From an uncultured Clostridia bacterium (GTDB lineage Bacteria > Bacillota > Clostridia > Oscillospirales > Ruminococcaceae), in assembly GCA_947628385.1 (NCBI GenBank), contig CANQZS010000001.1:1-41723 (forward strand): 41,723 nucleotides of DNA. The letters are read 5' to 3'. The notes under the pieces are model-generated. The model ran no database searches and had not been told where the DNA came from. It was given only the letters and a program-made list of their open reading frames with translations. Both the position numbers and the translations under genes were made by a program. Positions within the stretch are counted from its first letter, which is position 1, and every line of letters starts with the position of its first letter. Below are positions 14,876 to 23,642 of this stretch, one piece after another.

Positions 14876-14916
14876 CCCCCCTATAAATTAGATAAGCGTT
14901 TTTTCACGTTTTTTTG
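14876..14916 (-). repeat. Conserved upstream block, copy A
   Basis: Read on the minus strand: CAAAAAAACGTGAAAAAA, then CTTATCTAATTTATAGGGGG. The same block occurs in opposite orientation at 29721-29760. Each copy points toward the gene set transcribed away from it. It may be a promoter or protein-binding site. No standard -35/-10 pair is obvious. Confidence 0.6.
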
Positions 14917-14981
14917 AAAATTTTTGAAAAAAATATTTACAAAATCTATCGTGTTTATTTGTGTAAAATTATGAAATATGC

Positions 14982-15010
14982 AAAAAAGAGAACAGTGTTC
15001 TTCTGTTCTC
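14982..15010 (-). terminator. Intrinsic terminator after virD4
   Basis: Minus strand GAGAACAG-aagaacaCTGTTCTC-type stem (15010-15003 with 14995-14988) followed by CTTTTTTG, 11 bases after the stop codon. It closes the transfer gene run and leaves 13948-14981 without a supported gene. Confidence 0.82.
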
Positions 15011-15020
15011 CTTATTGTTC

Positions 15021-17015
15021 CTATTCATCGGCGAATGTTATCTCGTTATTTGAAAGCGGTTCATCCGCCCAATACTCTGCGAAATCCGACATATCAAGCT
15101 CAATATCCGCGCCTTCCGGTATCTCCTTTTTTAAGGGCGGCGGTTCATCTTTTGGCTTGAACCTGCTCATAACCGCTGAAAAGATACCGTTTTGCTCTGA
15201 TGTATCATCATCGTCATCATTTTCAGGTCTGTTCCCGTACTCTTGCTGTTTCAGGTAGCTTTCTAGATACATTCTGTCCTGTTCCTCGTATCTCTTTCTG
15301 CCTTCCGTATCGGTTATGGACGGTCTTTCGGTTATAGGCACGTCACGGAACTTGTTAGCTTCGGGATGCTGTGAGAAGTCATACTTGTACGCTTCCATGA
15401 CGTTCTTGCCACGGAATATTATAAGCGACCTGTCCAATGGGAAACGAAGTATCTCGTCAGGCGTATATATCTTGCGTTTACCGTCACCGCTGCTGTGTTT
15501 ATGACCTATACTGATTAAAGGTTCTATCTTTTCATGCTGTACCGTTCCTACCTTGACCGTTGTCTCTCCGGCACGGTCAGAGATGAATTTTGCTGTTATG
15601 GGGTCATTGCAGCCTAAAAGCAAGTGCGTGTCACAGTTACTTAGGATGGTTTGCCATTTGCCGTTAGGATACCGTTCTTCAAGCTGTGTTATGTTCTGGA
15701 ATATAACCGATATGTTAATGTCACGGCTTCTTACCGTTGCTATTTTCTTTTCAAAATCCGCGATTGTTCCTATATTCGGAAACTCATCAAGAAGATAGTT
15801 TATCGGTACAGGGCATTTGTTCCCGTGCGTATCAGCATAGTCTACTTGGTCTATAAACGCGAACGAGAAGAATAGCGTAGATAGGAAGTTTAACGCCGAA
15901 TGTTGGTCGGACATTATACAGAAATACGCACAAGGCTTTTTAGCCGGAAGCGTCAGGTCAATATCGTCCTTTGCGGTAATTCTCTTGATAATATCGGCTT
16001 GGAACACCTGTAATCTGTTCGACAAGCCGGTTATAATATTGCCGCGCATGTTATCGGAACCTTGCTTAAATGTCATGTACGGACCGACACATAATTGCTC
16101 ATCTTGTGCTAAACTCATGCTGTCAAACATGGTATCAAGATATTTTTCGCCGAGCGGATTTTGAATAAGGTCATACGCGTCGCCTATAGACTGCTTGCCT
16201 AATGTTTTATAGTCATGTCCGCGTTCTACTCGAAGCATAAGAGCCTTTAACAGTGACATGGCGGCATTATCCCATACGTCGCCTTTACCCGTTCCTGTGT
16301 TCTGGATAACAACAGACGCGAATATCTGTGCGCGTATCTCGTCGCCGCGTAATTCTTTAAGACAGTCCCAACCATCGGATTTATCGGGATGAACTAAGTC
16401 AAAAACACGTACAATATATCCGTTATCTTTCAAATATTGAGCCGTTGATTCGTAAAGCTCGCCTTTCGGATCGGTAACAATTACAGACTCACGGCGTTTA
16501 ACTGTTTGTATAATGAAAGGGCGAGCATAACCTCGTGATTTACCGCTTCCGCTGCATCCAAATACGGCTACGTGCTTATTCATTCGGCTTTTCATGTCTG
16601 TGTTTATAAGCTTCTTACCGCTTTTGTCCAACTGCCCCAATATTGTTCCTTCCGCTTTCTGAGGGGTATTGATTTTTGCATATCCGTCTATATCCGAAGA
16701 ATCCAGTTTACCCGCCGTTCCATATACACCTGAGTCGGAATACTTGAAATTGCGCTCGTCAAAAGTAAACAGGTCAAAATTATTTTTCTTTGCAACCAAT
16801 ACAATACCGCCTATCATTAACAGGAAGATAATTACAGCCATACTGAAGGAGAACCCTGTTTGCGGCATATCACGTATTAGTGTAATGGGGTTAAATGACA
16901 TTGATTTCCCTGCCAATACATGCCTGAATATCATAGCAAGGTATATGGATATAACGAACATAATACCTAACGCTTTTAATATGGTCTTTTTCTTCTTTTT
17001 CAATAATTCAAGCAT
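15021..17015 (-). CDS. virD4: VirD4/TraG-type type IV coupling ATPase
   Basis: 664 aa. Two N-terminal membrane helices (about 13-34 and 57-75). Then the cytoplasmic ATPase with Walker A GCSGSGKS (153-160), VTDPKGELYE and Walker B NYLLDEFPNIG (406-416), plus VIFQNITQLEERYP and the RYP/ILSNCDT region of the family. The acidic C-terminal tail is variable. It couples the relaxosome to the conjugation channel at the inner membrane. The length suits Gram-positive TcpA/VirD4 proteins with a VirD4-like all-alpha domain. It is the last gene of the transfer run; a strong SD (GGAGAGGAGG) and a stable intercistronic hairpin precede it. The relaxase it should serve is not in the window. Confidence 0.94.
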   Translation of the reverse strand: MLELLKKKKKTILKALGIMFVISIYLAMIFRHVLAGKSMSFNPITLIRDMPQTGFSFSMAVIIFLLMIGGIVLVAKKNNFDLFTFDERNFKYSDSGVYGTAGKLDSSDIDGYAKINTPQKAEGTILGQLDKSGKKLINTDMKSRMNKHVAVFGCSGSGKSRGYARPFIIQTVKRRESVIVTDPKGELYESTAQYLKDNGYIVRVFDLVHPDKSDGWDCLKELRGDEIRAQIFASVVIQNTGTGKGDVWDNAAMSLLKALMLRVERGHDYKTLGKQSIGDAYDLIQNPLGEKYLDTMFDSMSLAQDEQLCVGPYMTFKQGSDNMRGNIITGLSNRLQVFQADIIKRITAKDDIDLTLPAKKPCAYFCIMSDQHSALNFLSTLFFSFAFIDQVDYADTHGNKCPVPINYLLDEFPNIGTIADFEKKIATVRSRDINISVIFQNITQLEERYPNGKWQTILSNCDTHLLLGCNDPITAKFISDRAGETTVKVGTVQHEKIEPLISIGHKHSSGDGKRKIYTPDEILRFPLDRSLIIFRGKNVMEAYKYDFSQHPEANKFRDVPITERPSITDTEGRKRYEEQDRMYLESYLKQQEYGNRPENDDDDDTSEQNGIFSAVMSRFKPKDEPPPLKKEIPEGADIELDMSDFAEYWADEPLSNNEITFADE

Positions 17016-17060
17016 GATACATTACCTCCTCTCCAATTATTGATATAAACCATACACTAT

Positions 17061-17089
17061 CCCCATGCGGTATATATAGCCGCATGGGG
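17061..17089 (-). other. Intercistronic stem-loop between CHAP hydrolase and virD4
   Basis: CCCCATGCGG-tatatatag-CCGCATGGGG, a perfect 10-bp stem with a possible outer extension (ATACAC/GTGTAT). There is no U tract, so a role in mRNA stability or processing is more likely than termination. Confidence 0.6.
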
Positions 17090-17105
17090 TGTGTATTATT
17101 GTAAA

Positions 17106-19610
17106 TTACCACGGACTTGCGTCATATTGTTGTTTAGCCGAGTTTGTATACCAGAAGATATTAGCGTCAATAGGGTCACTCCACATGATGTAGTAGAACG
17201 TACCCGATGAATGTAAGCCTCGGCTTGGGTTTTGAGAAACAGGCGTTTCCCCTGCAACATAACCGCATTGACCGTCGGAACTGCGGTACCGTGTATTCCA
17301 ATCTCCCGATTTAGCACAATCGAGCGGGAACATATCAAACTCTACCACATACGATGGCATTGTAGCATTGCCTTCAACAAGGATACTGCGTACAAGTGCT
17401 ATAGCATCAACTGTCGGTGCGGCATTAAAACTCTTATTTGCATACCATCCGCCTTCCGAGAACCGCCTGTATACCTTGTTATAGAAGTCATTGGGGTCAG
17501 TCTTACCTTTACCGTTGTATTTCCAGTTATACAGATTACGCATGTGTGAGATAACGGCTGACAAACCATCTTTGTCTGTTCCTGCCTCGCCCACGGCAAG
17601 TCCGGCAAGATTACGTATTTGCGACTCACTCAAAGCAAACTTCTGCGATGTGGGATACGAACCCAGTCCGGAGGTTACCGGATAATTAGGTCTGCAAAAA
17701 TATCCGCTTGAATACCATGAGCCGGGAACATCTGTATACATGTGTTCGCCTACACAGCCGCCGTCATTATTGACATCACTGATACCCGGTCCACTGTTTC
17801 CTTCTATTGTATAAAGCTTGCCGTCTTCGTATTTCTCTATAATTCCCACATGTTTATTTCCGCCGCGTATTACGAGGTCGCCCGGCATAGGTGTATATTC
17901 ACCGCTCCTAAACTGCAACATAGAGAAATATGTACCGCATCGTTCATAATCACCGCACCATGCCGTTTTAGGTATAACATCCGGTCCGATTCCGCATTGG
18001 TCGGCACACCATGATACAAACACGGCACACCACGGGAAGTTCCCACCGCTTACGCTATGTCCATAGAACCATGTATTATATTTGACATTGTTGGTGGTGC
18101 CAATCTCTTTTTCGCCTATCTGACTCAATGCCATAGCCACAATAGCAGAACCGCTTCCGTTTCCGCCGTAATATGCGCCGGAGCTTTTACTAACTCCAAA
18201 ATATTCTAATGAAACACCTTCACCTGCCCCGTTACCAACTAATTCCTTGAAGTATCCGGCTCTGTAAGCAGGGTTATAGCTGCCGACATAATCTCCGCTT
18301 GCAGGCACAGCCTCGTCGAACTTGACAACTTCATTGCATATTTCATCGACGCTTCTTGCTTTTATTGTATAGTCCAGATATACAATAGTTTCAGAATGTT
18401 CTATACCGTCATCATCCTCATAAGTGAATGTTTCTGTACGTTCATTCACAGTAGGGTCAATATACAGTATTTCGGCTAATGCGGATGTGAAATATTCAGA
18501 ATAATCGTTCCTGTCATACGTTCCCGCTTCCATGGCAGCCAAAGCTTCATCCATTTGCTTTTGAGGAAGCATATCACCTTTCCACTTCTCGGGTGGCACT
18601 TTCCAGTCGGGGTAATTATCTTTATCCGGTTCCTTGAATAAGCCGCTCGATGATTTATCCCCGAGCCATGTTAAGAAATTGTCGAAATTTTTGTCCTGTA
18701 CTTCATCATTTGTTTGTACGGTATAAAGGCTCATAAGTTTAACAACTTCGGAATCTGTTGAAACTTTTCCGCTTGCCAAGGGGTCGTTAAGGACTTTTAC
18801 CACACTGCACGAATAACCACGTTTACGCGAATTAAAGTCCTTGTCTATATATTTAAGAACCTCTTCATGCCTATAATCATATGCTTGTCTGGCAATTTCT
18901 ACCATTTTATCCATAGTCTTCATTGCTTTGTCGGGAGCTTCATTGAAGTCCTTTTCCTGACCGGTCGTGTCTTGGTCGGCAACTATTCGCAGCGAGTCCT
19001 CATCAAACAGATAGTCTTTATAGTCCCCACCGTCCCATTCGGTAAAACCGAGCCAACCCGTTACGGTGTCCCATGCGCCGGTTACAGTACCCCATGCAGA
19101 GTCCCACCAACCTTTTACCATATCAACCAACGGCGCAATCGTGTGTTCATAGGCTTCTTGAATAGGCAAAAAGATGACTGACGGCACAAGAGAAAGTAAC
19201 ATTATAGGCAGAACGATAATAATGGCGGCAATGGCTATGATGATTTTCCTCATTCCTTCATCTTTTACCACTTCCACTGCGGCTCCGACAAGATTGCCGG
19301 ATGCTGCCTTTCCCGCCGCTTTTCCTAAAGCCACTGCGCTGTTTGCAGCTGTTTTTGCGCCTTTTTCCAACGATTCTGCCGAACTCTGCGGGTTCTTGTT
19401 ATTACTTGTATTAAACGGCTTGCTGCCCATAGTCGGCTTAAACCCATTGCCCGGTTTTTTGTTGCCGTCGCTGTTCCGATTTGAATTGAAATTATTTCTA
19501 TTCTTATTATCACCGGAGGACTGTTTTGTATCTTTCGCCGAGTTCCCGGAGTTGGTGTTTGGCTCGGTTTTATCATTGGAGCCGGACTTGGTATTATCAA
19601 AATCAGCCAT
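17106..19610 (-). CDS. Conjugation-associated bifunctional wall hydrolase (CHAP plus SleB-like domain)
   Basis: 834 aa. The cytoplasmic N-terminus is Asn/Ser/Lys-rich and low in complexity (1-75), followed by an Ala-rich helix and a membrane segment (about 122-150). In the middle of the outer region, WCAVFVSWCADQ (Cys), HVGIIEKYEDG (His) and IEGNSG form a CHAP cysteine peptidase/amidase. The last 170 residues (LAGLAVGEAGTDKDGLSAVI and following) resemble the cell wall hydrolase_2/SleB fold, with Glu in AVGEAG as the likely acid. Such proteins (VirB1-like, TcpG/PrgK group) cut peptidoglycan locally for the channel. Flanked by VirB6-like and VirD4 genes. Strong SD AGAGGAGGAG. Confidence 0.9.
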   Translation of the reverse strand: MADFDNTKSGSNDKTEPNTNSGNSAKDTKQSSGDNKNRNNFNSNRNSDGNKKPGNGFKPTMGSKPFNTSNNKNPQSSAESLEKGAKTAANSAVALGKAAGKAASGNLVGAAVEVVKDEGMRKIIIAIAAIIIVLPIMLLSLVPSVIFLPIQEAYEHTIAPLVDMVKGWWDSAWGTVTGAWDTVTGWLGFTEWDGGDYKDYLFDEDSLRIVADQDTTGQEKDFNEAPDKAMKTMDKMVEIARQAYDYRHEEVLKYIDKDFNSRKRGYSCSVVKVLNDPLASGKVSTDSEVVKLMSLYTVQTNDEVQDKNFDNFLTWLGDKSSSGLFKEPDKDNYPDWKVPPEKWKGDMLPQKQMDEALAAMEAGTYDRNDYSEYFTSALAEILYIDPTVNERTETFTYEDDDGIEHSETIVYLDYTIKARSVDEICNEVVKFDEAVPASGDYVGSYNPAYRAGYFKELVGNGAGEGVSLEYFGVSKSSGAYYGGNGSGSAIVAMALSQIGEKEIGTTNNVKYNTWFYGHSVSGGNFPWCAVFVSWCADQCGIGPDVIPKTAWCGDYERCGTYFSMLQFRSGEYTPMPGDLVIRGGNKHVGIIEKYEDGKLYTIEGNSGPGISDVNNDGGCVGEHMYTDVPGSWYSSGYFCRPNYPVTSGLGSYPTSQKFALSESQIRNLAGLAVGEAGTDKDGLSAVISHMRNLYNWKYNGKGKTDPNDFYNKVYRRFSEGGWYANKSFNAAPTVDAIALVRSILVEGNATMPSYVVEFDMFPLDCAKSGDWNTRYRSSDGQCGYVAGETPVSQNPSRGLHSSGTFYYIMWSDPIDANIFWYTNSAKQQYDASPW

Positions 19611-19643
19611 CGTTTTTCTCCTCCTCTCCGATAAAATGCACTC

Positions 19644-19670
19644 GTAGGGTATAGCTCACCTATACCCTAC
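19644..19670 (-). other. Intercistronic stem-loop between VirB6-like and CHAP genes
   Basis: GTAGGGTATAG-ctcac-CTATACCCTAC, a perfect 11-bp stem flanked by further pairing (GCACT... and AGTGCA). No U tract. Like the one at 17061, it may tune differential stability within the operon. Confidence 0.6.
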
Positions 19671-19687
19671 ACTATGCACTTTTATCT

Positions 19688-22594
19688 TTATTTCTTTTTA
19701 CCTTTGTTTCCTGTGTTACCTTTGTTTCTTGTATTTTTGGTCGGATATGCCTCGACTGTTGACCGTCCCTTTCTGGTTATATACCCACCGGTTTGAGACG
19801 GTGTTGTATTATTACCCGGTTCTCTGCCTGTCGCGGGAATATTGGGTGTAACCGAAGCGGACGGCGCAGGGTTATTTTGACTACGCGTTTCAACAGGAGT
19901 GTTGTTCTCTATAGCTCCACGTGCCGGTTCAATAGGTGAGTTATGCGCACCCATACCTGTACCGCTTAACGGAGTATGAGATGGTTCGTCCTGTAATTCT
20001 ACAGTGTTTGCCGGCTGATAAGGTGACGGTGATTTATCCGATTGAGAAACCGATTGTGTCTCTTCTGAAGCTGTTGCGCCGCCAAAGCTTGCTACTCCGC
20101 TTGATTTTTCCGAAGAACTGCTCGGACGTGAAGAACCTTCTGAAATGGGTTTGCCGCCTTTTGTAGAGTCACCTTCTGACATGGGCGCACTGCCCGGTAC
20201 CGAAGGATTTTCGGACGAAGGGGTATTACTTGGTGCTGACGGACTTCCTGCGCCGGAAGAACCGCCATAGCTCGAAATACCGCTTGTATTGTCTGTCGGG
20301 TTTGACATACCGCTTGAAGCACCGGTTGGAACTCCTGTTTGAGCAGTTGTAACCGGCTCGTCTTTAACTTCTACACTGCCGCCCGAAGCATAATATGTAG
20401 AACCGTCAGCGCCTTCAAAGGCTACATAGCCGTTCTTCTCGGCTTCAGGCAACTTTGCGTACGACTCAGCAGTTCTTATGCTGAACTCGCTCGCCTCGCC
20501 TTCGTTACCGTTACTGTCTATCGGTGTATATGTACCCTTCATTTCACCGTTGTTCATGTTCAGGTCACACACATCTCCGCTGCCGTCTATGTATTCGCCG
20601 TTTGCGGATGACATTGCATTTGAAAGTCCCGGAATAGCCTTGTCAATGTTATTTTCTCCCGCACCGCCGAATAATTGCTCATACGTTGCGCCGATAACAC
20701 GTTCATCGGTTATGCCGCCGTCCATGCCGGTACGCATTAAGGCTTGTGCCGTACCTACACCGCGTGATGTGATAGTTGCCGCTTTGATAGCAGAGATATT
20801 ATCCTCTCCCGCCGCTGTCTTCATAGCCGCAGGATTGCTTATGGCTGCTATCTTTGTTGCAGCGTCTCTATCGCTCTTGCTTGCGATAACCTCTCTGCCT
20901 TGTTCGTCAAAACTGGTTACGCCCGGCTTAGGATTGCCCGCTTTATCGAATAACTGCGACGCATACGCCGACATATCCACCTTTTTGGTGTTGCTGACGC
21001 TATCATTTCCGGTGTTATTATTCTTTTGTTCCGTATAGTTTGAACGTATCTGCGCACGTTTTTGTTCCATCTGTTCAAGCGATTCGGCGGTATGAACATT
21101 ACCGTACTTATCCGTCCACTCATAGCTGCCGTCCGGTCTTTGCTTAATGTCTGACTCTTTGCCTACGTTCTCATAACTGCCTACTACAGCGTCTTTTTGT
21201 GCCTTCATAGCTTCAAAACTTTCTGCGCTGTATTGGTTGCCGTTCCTGTCAGTCCAGTAGAACCGTCCATCATCACCGCGTATAATATCCTCATCGTTAC
21301 GCAAGGGTTTGACACCCGCGCCATAAGCAGCACGAGCAGCCGCTTGCTGTGACAATATACCGGTCATTGAATTGGACTTATGTTCTTCACCGTTCGCGTC
21401 AGTCCATACATAATTACCTCGGTCGTCTCTTGAAATACCGCTTTCACCCTCATACTGAGCATAACCCTTTTGTACTGCGGCTCTGATGCCTTCTGCTTGC
21501 CTGTAGTTATTTGCGTTCCAGAGATTACCGTTCTTATCCTGCCATGAATATCCTCCGTCAGCATTACGGAAAATCGTGGACTCCTGTCCGTGCGGTGTAT
21601 TGGGTATGTTTTCAGCAGCCTCTCTCGCACCTCTGTTTGCAAAGTGTGTACCGATAGTATAAGCCAGTCCACCCTTCCATCCGCCTTTTATAAGCGAATT
21701 GCCGAGTGCGTTATTACCTGCGCCCATAGCAAGCGCACCGGTAGTCTTTGAACCCAAACCTAACATGGATGCGCCTACAGCCATTACGTCATCAGCCAGA
21801 CTGCCGCCTGTATGTGCCGCGTTTACACCGATTGTCTGCAAGTATGTATCAAAGCGTTGTGCTACCTTACAGAACGCAAGACCTAATATCATGCGGAACA
21901 GGATATTAGAGCCGGTAAAGGTCATAACGGATATAATCATCTTAACAGACCATACATTCAGAAGCATAAGCAAGCATTGACCGAAGAACATACTTAACCA
22001 TTTCTTGAATATGGATGTTGATTCTTGCGTTGAAAGTGTCGCCCATGCTAAAGGCGAAGTGTACGTCAATACACCTACCATTAAATATCTCTCAACGACC
22101 TCCAAGAACAGTTTTAGCAAATTCCATCCGAGCATGAATGTCATGATAATGGACAGAACTGTTCCTGCAGCACCATCAATCAAGCCGGTTAAAAGAGCAG
22201 ACGTGTCTTGCATGACTGATTGAGACATAGCACTTGCGTCTACGCCCAACAGTGCTTGATAAGGATAGGTGAACAGATTGACAATCGCCTCGAGGAAGTA
22301 GTTACCAAACCAAATCATCGCGAAAGCTAATGCCATACGTACACCGATTTCCATTGGGGTAGACCGTGAACTGTTTAACGGTCCGGTGAAGAATTTGAGT
22401 AGCTGAAATGCACCCAAGCCGACAACCAAACCAATCGCCACACCCTGTAAAATAGTATACATCGTGCCAATAACAGGGAAATTAGTGGTGAAAAACGAGA
22501 GATTGAATGTCAACATGCGGAAAATCCATGTGAAAAGAAAATCCATTACACCGGCTCCCCAGTTCAGTACATTTCCTATCAGTGAATTAAACAT
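19688..22594 (-). CDS. VirB6/TrbL-like channel protein with long repeat-containing tail
   Basis: 968 aa. Residues 1-250 contain about six membrane helices (MYTILQGVAIGLVVGLGAFQ; AGTVLSIIMTFMLGWNLLKL), the layout of VirB6/TrbL in Gram-positive transfer systems. The soluble tail has four degenerate repeats at about 342-365, 389-411, 438-462 and 484-508, each with D-G-x-Y-x-W-x-D-x-N-G-N (for example DGSYEWTDKYGN), spaced 47-49 residues. Then a Ser/Pro/Gly-rich disordered region ends in a basic KNTRNKGNTGNKGKKK. It would form part of the channel in the membrane. Preceded by two pilins and followed directly by the CHAP gene; VirB4, usually next, is absent. Confidence 0.88.
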   Translation of the reverse strand: MFNSLIGNVLNWGAGVMDFLFTWIFRMLTFNLSFFTTNFPVIGTMYTILQGVAIGLVVGLGAFQLLKFFTGPLNSSRSTPMEIGVRMALAFAMIWFGNYFLEAIVNLFTYPYQALLGVDASAMSQSVMQDTSALLTGLIDGAAGTVLSIIMTFMLGWNLLKLFLEVVERYLMVGVLTYTSPLAWATLSTQESTSIFKKWLSMFFGQCLLMLLNVWSVKMIISVMTFTGSNILFRMILGLAFCKVAQRFDTYLQTIGVNAAHTGGSLADDVMAVGASMLGLGSKTTGALAMGAGNNALGNSLIKGGWKGGLAYTIGTHFANRGAREAAENIPNTPHGQESTIFRNADGGYSWQDKNGNLWNANNYRQAEGIRAAVQKGYAQYEGESGISRDDRGNYVWTDANGEEHKSNSMTGILSQQAAARAAYGAGVKPLRNDEDIIRGDDGRFYWTDRNGNQYSAESFEAMKAQKDAVVGSYENVGKESDIKQRPDGSYEWTDKYGNVHTAESLEQMEQKRAQIRSNYTEQKNNNTGNDSVSNTKKVDMSAYASQLFDKAGNPKPGVTSFDEQGREVIASKSDRDAATKIAAISNPAAMKTAAGEDNISAIKAATITSRGVGTAQALMRTGMDGGITDERVIGATYEQLFGGAGENNIDKAIPGLSNAMSSANGEYIDGSGDVCDLNMNNGEMKGTYTPIDSNGNEGEASEFSIRTAESYAKLPEAEKNGYVAFEGADGSTYYASGGSVEVKDEPVTTAQTGVPTGASSGMSNPTDNTSGISSYGGSSGAGSPSAPSNTPSSENPSVPGSAPMSEGDSTKGGKPISEGSSRPSSSSEKSSGVASFGGATASEETQSVSQSDKSPSPYQPANTVELQDEPSHTPLSGTGMGAHNSPIEPARGAIENNTPVETRSQNNPAPSASVTPNIPATGREPGNNTTPSQTGGYITRKGRSTVEAYPTKNTRNKGNTGNKGKKK

Positions 22595-22617
22595 TTATTT
22601 ATATCCTCCTCTCTCGT

Positions 22618-23070
22618 TTAATCTGTTGACGGTGCTTCAGGTCCTGTTGTTAAATCAGGATTGTCACCAATACCTTGTATTATTTGAGCATTTCCCCCTT
22701 CAGGCTTCCAACCAATGTTGCGCCACGTAGATGCCGAAAACTTGAATATTAAAGGAATCAGCATTAAGATAAACAGTGCAGCACCGATATGAAACAGTCG
22801 CTTTTTTGCTATTTCCATAGACTTTTCGCTCGGCATAAAGAATGAAAAAGCACACATAGCAATGCCTATACATCCCAAAGGAACCGATATTGCCTTTATG
22901 AAGTTAAACATCGTCACCAATGCCCCGTTTATATTGGCAGCGTTTAAGTCACCGGCATCTGTTCCGGCAGCAAATGCCGTAATGCTCATGATATTAAACA
23001 TAAAAATACCTACAAGGAGTAAATGACATAACTTCTTACAGGTATGTTTCATTTTCTTCTTAAACTCCAT
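22618..23070 (-). CDS. VirB2-like small membrane protein (pilin candidate) 2
   Basis: 150 aa from ATG 23070, chosen because AAGGAAGTG precedes it; the longer track start at 23133 has no SD and overlaps a terminator. A signal peptide-like segment (LCHLLLVGIFMFNIMSITAFA) is cleaved near residue 35. Two hydrophobic helices then follow (ISVPLGCIGIAMCAFSFFM and RLFHIGAALFILMLIPLIF). This is the VirB2/TrbC pattern. It forms a tandem pair with the gene at 23165. It ends 24 bases before the VirB6-like gene starts. Confidence 0.78.
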   Translation of the reverse strand: MEFKKKMKHTCKKLCHLLLVGIFMFNIMSITAFAAGTDAGDLNAANINGALVTMFNFIKAISVPLGCIGIAMCAFSFFMPSEKSMEIAKKRLFHIGAALFILMLIPLIFKFSASTWRNIGWKPEGGNAQIIQGIGDNPDLTTGPEAPSTD

Positions 23071-23103
23071 TGCTTTCACTTCCTTAAAACTTTTGTAGAT
23101 TGA

Positions 23104-23157
23104 GAAAAAAGACAATAAGGGCAGTCCTCCCACGAATGAGAGAACTACCCCCTGTTG
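23104..23157 (-). terminator. Partial terminator between the two pilin genes
   Basis: Minus strand GGGGGTAGTTCTC...GGAGGACTGCCC forms a stem with bulges, followed by TTATTGTCTTTTTT. An imperfect intrinsic terminator here would lower expression of the second pilin and everything after it relative to the first pilin. Confidence 0.6.
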
Positions 23158-23164
23158 TCAAAAA

Positions 23165-23623
23165 TCATGAACCGGTCGGTATTGTACCATCCCAAACACC
23201 GGTAGTATTCTCGTTACCTGCGAACCACTTCGCAGCTTGCGTAATGACAATAGGTGCAAGGTATGTAATAGCCAAGCCGATAAGTACACTTACAGCAAGC
23301 TTCTTTGCAATGCCCATACCGCGTTCACCGCCGAAGAAGAACATAAATCCACATACACCCAAAGCAATAACCGCGATAGGAATAGCAATGGCGCTCATGG
23401 TCTTGTAAACGTCCTGCAAACCGTTGCCAACCTTTTGGGCGATTTGTCCACCGTTATCAGCGAACAGGATACTTGCAAACGCAATCATGAGTACCATGCA
23501 GATTGATGTTACGAACGTAACACGAGCTATAACCTTGCTCTTTGCTACAGTCTCACTGTTTGCATAAGCCATAGCCTTGCATTGTGCCGCTATAAGTGCA
23601 TCGTTTACCGTTTGTGTTACCAT
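23165..23623 (-). CDS. VirB2-like small membrane protein (pilin candidate) 1
   Basis: 152 aa from ATG 23623 (AAAGGAGATG upstream); the track start at 23656 overlaps the previous gene. Residues 1-40 are helical and polar, then a helix VTFVTSICMVLMIAFASILF. The VirB2/TrbC-like pair of helices follows (TMSAIAIPIAVIALGVCGFM and KLAVSVLIGLAITYLAPIVI) separated by a short FGGERGMG loop. VirB2 pilins build the extracellular pilus or channel lining. The terminator after it suggests it is made in excess of downstream proteins. Confidence 0.8.
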   Translation of the reverse strand: MVTQTVNDALIAAQCKAMAYANSETVAKSKVIARVTFVTSICMVLMIAFASILFADNGGQIAQKVGNGLQDVYKTMSAIAIPIAVIALGVCGFMFFFGGERGMGIAKKLAVSVLIGLAITYLAPIVITQAAKWFAGNENTTGVWDGTIPTGS

Positions 23624-23642
23624 AATGGGAACATCTCCTTTC

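Larger units (their letters stand above)
13948..14987. other. Gene-free region of about 1 kb
   Basis: Between the RNase HI gene and the virD4 terminator I find no ORF with a good SD and codon pattern. It holds repeat R copy 5, the AT-rich tract, the nested inverted repeats, one stem-loop, one 18-bp palindrome, one operator-like dyad and conserved block A. A further inverted repeat GAAAACTT/AAGTTTTC lies at 14459-14489. Confidence 0.65.

Noticed and set aside
20478-21038. 186-aa plus ORF opposite the VirB6-like tail
   Set aside because: Shadow of a low-complexity minus-strand region; no SD.
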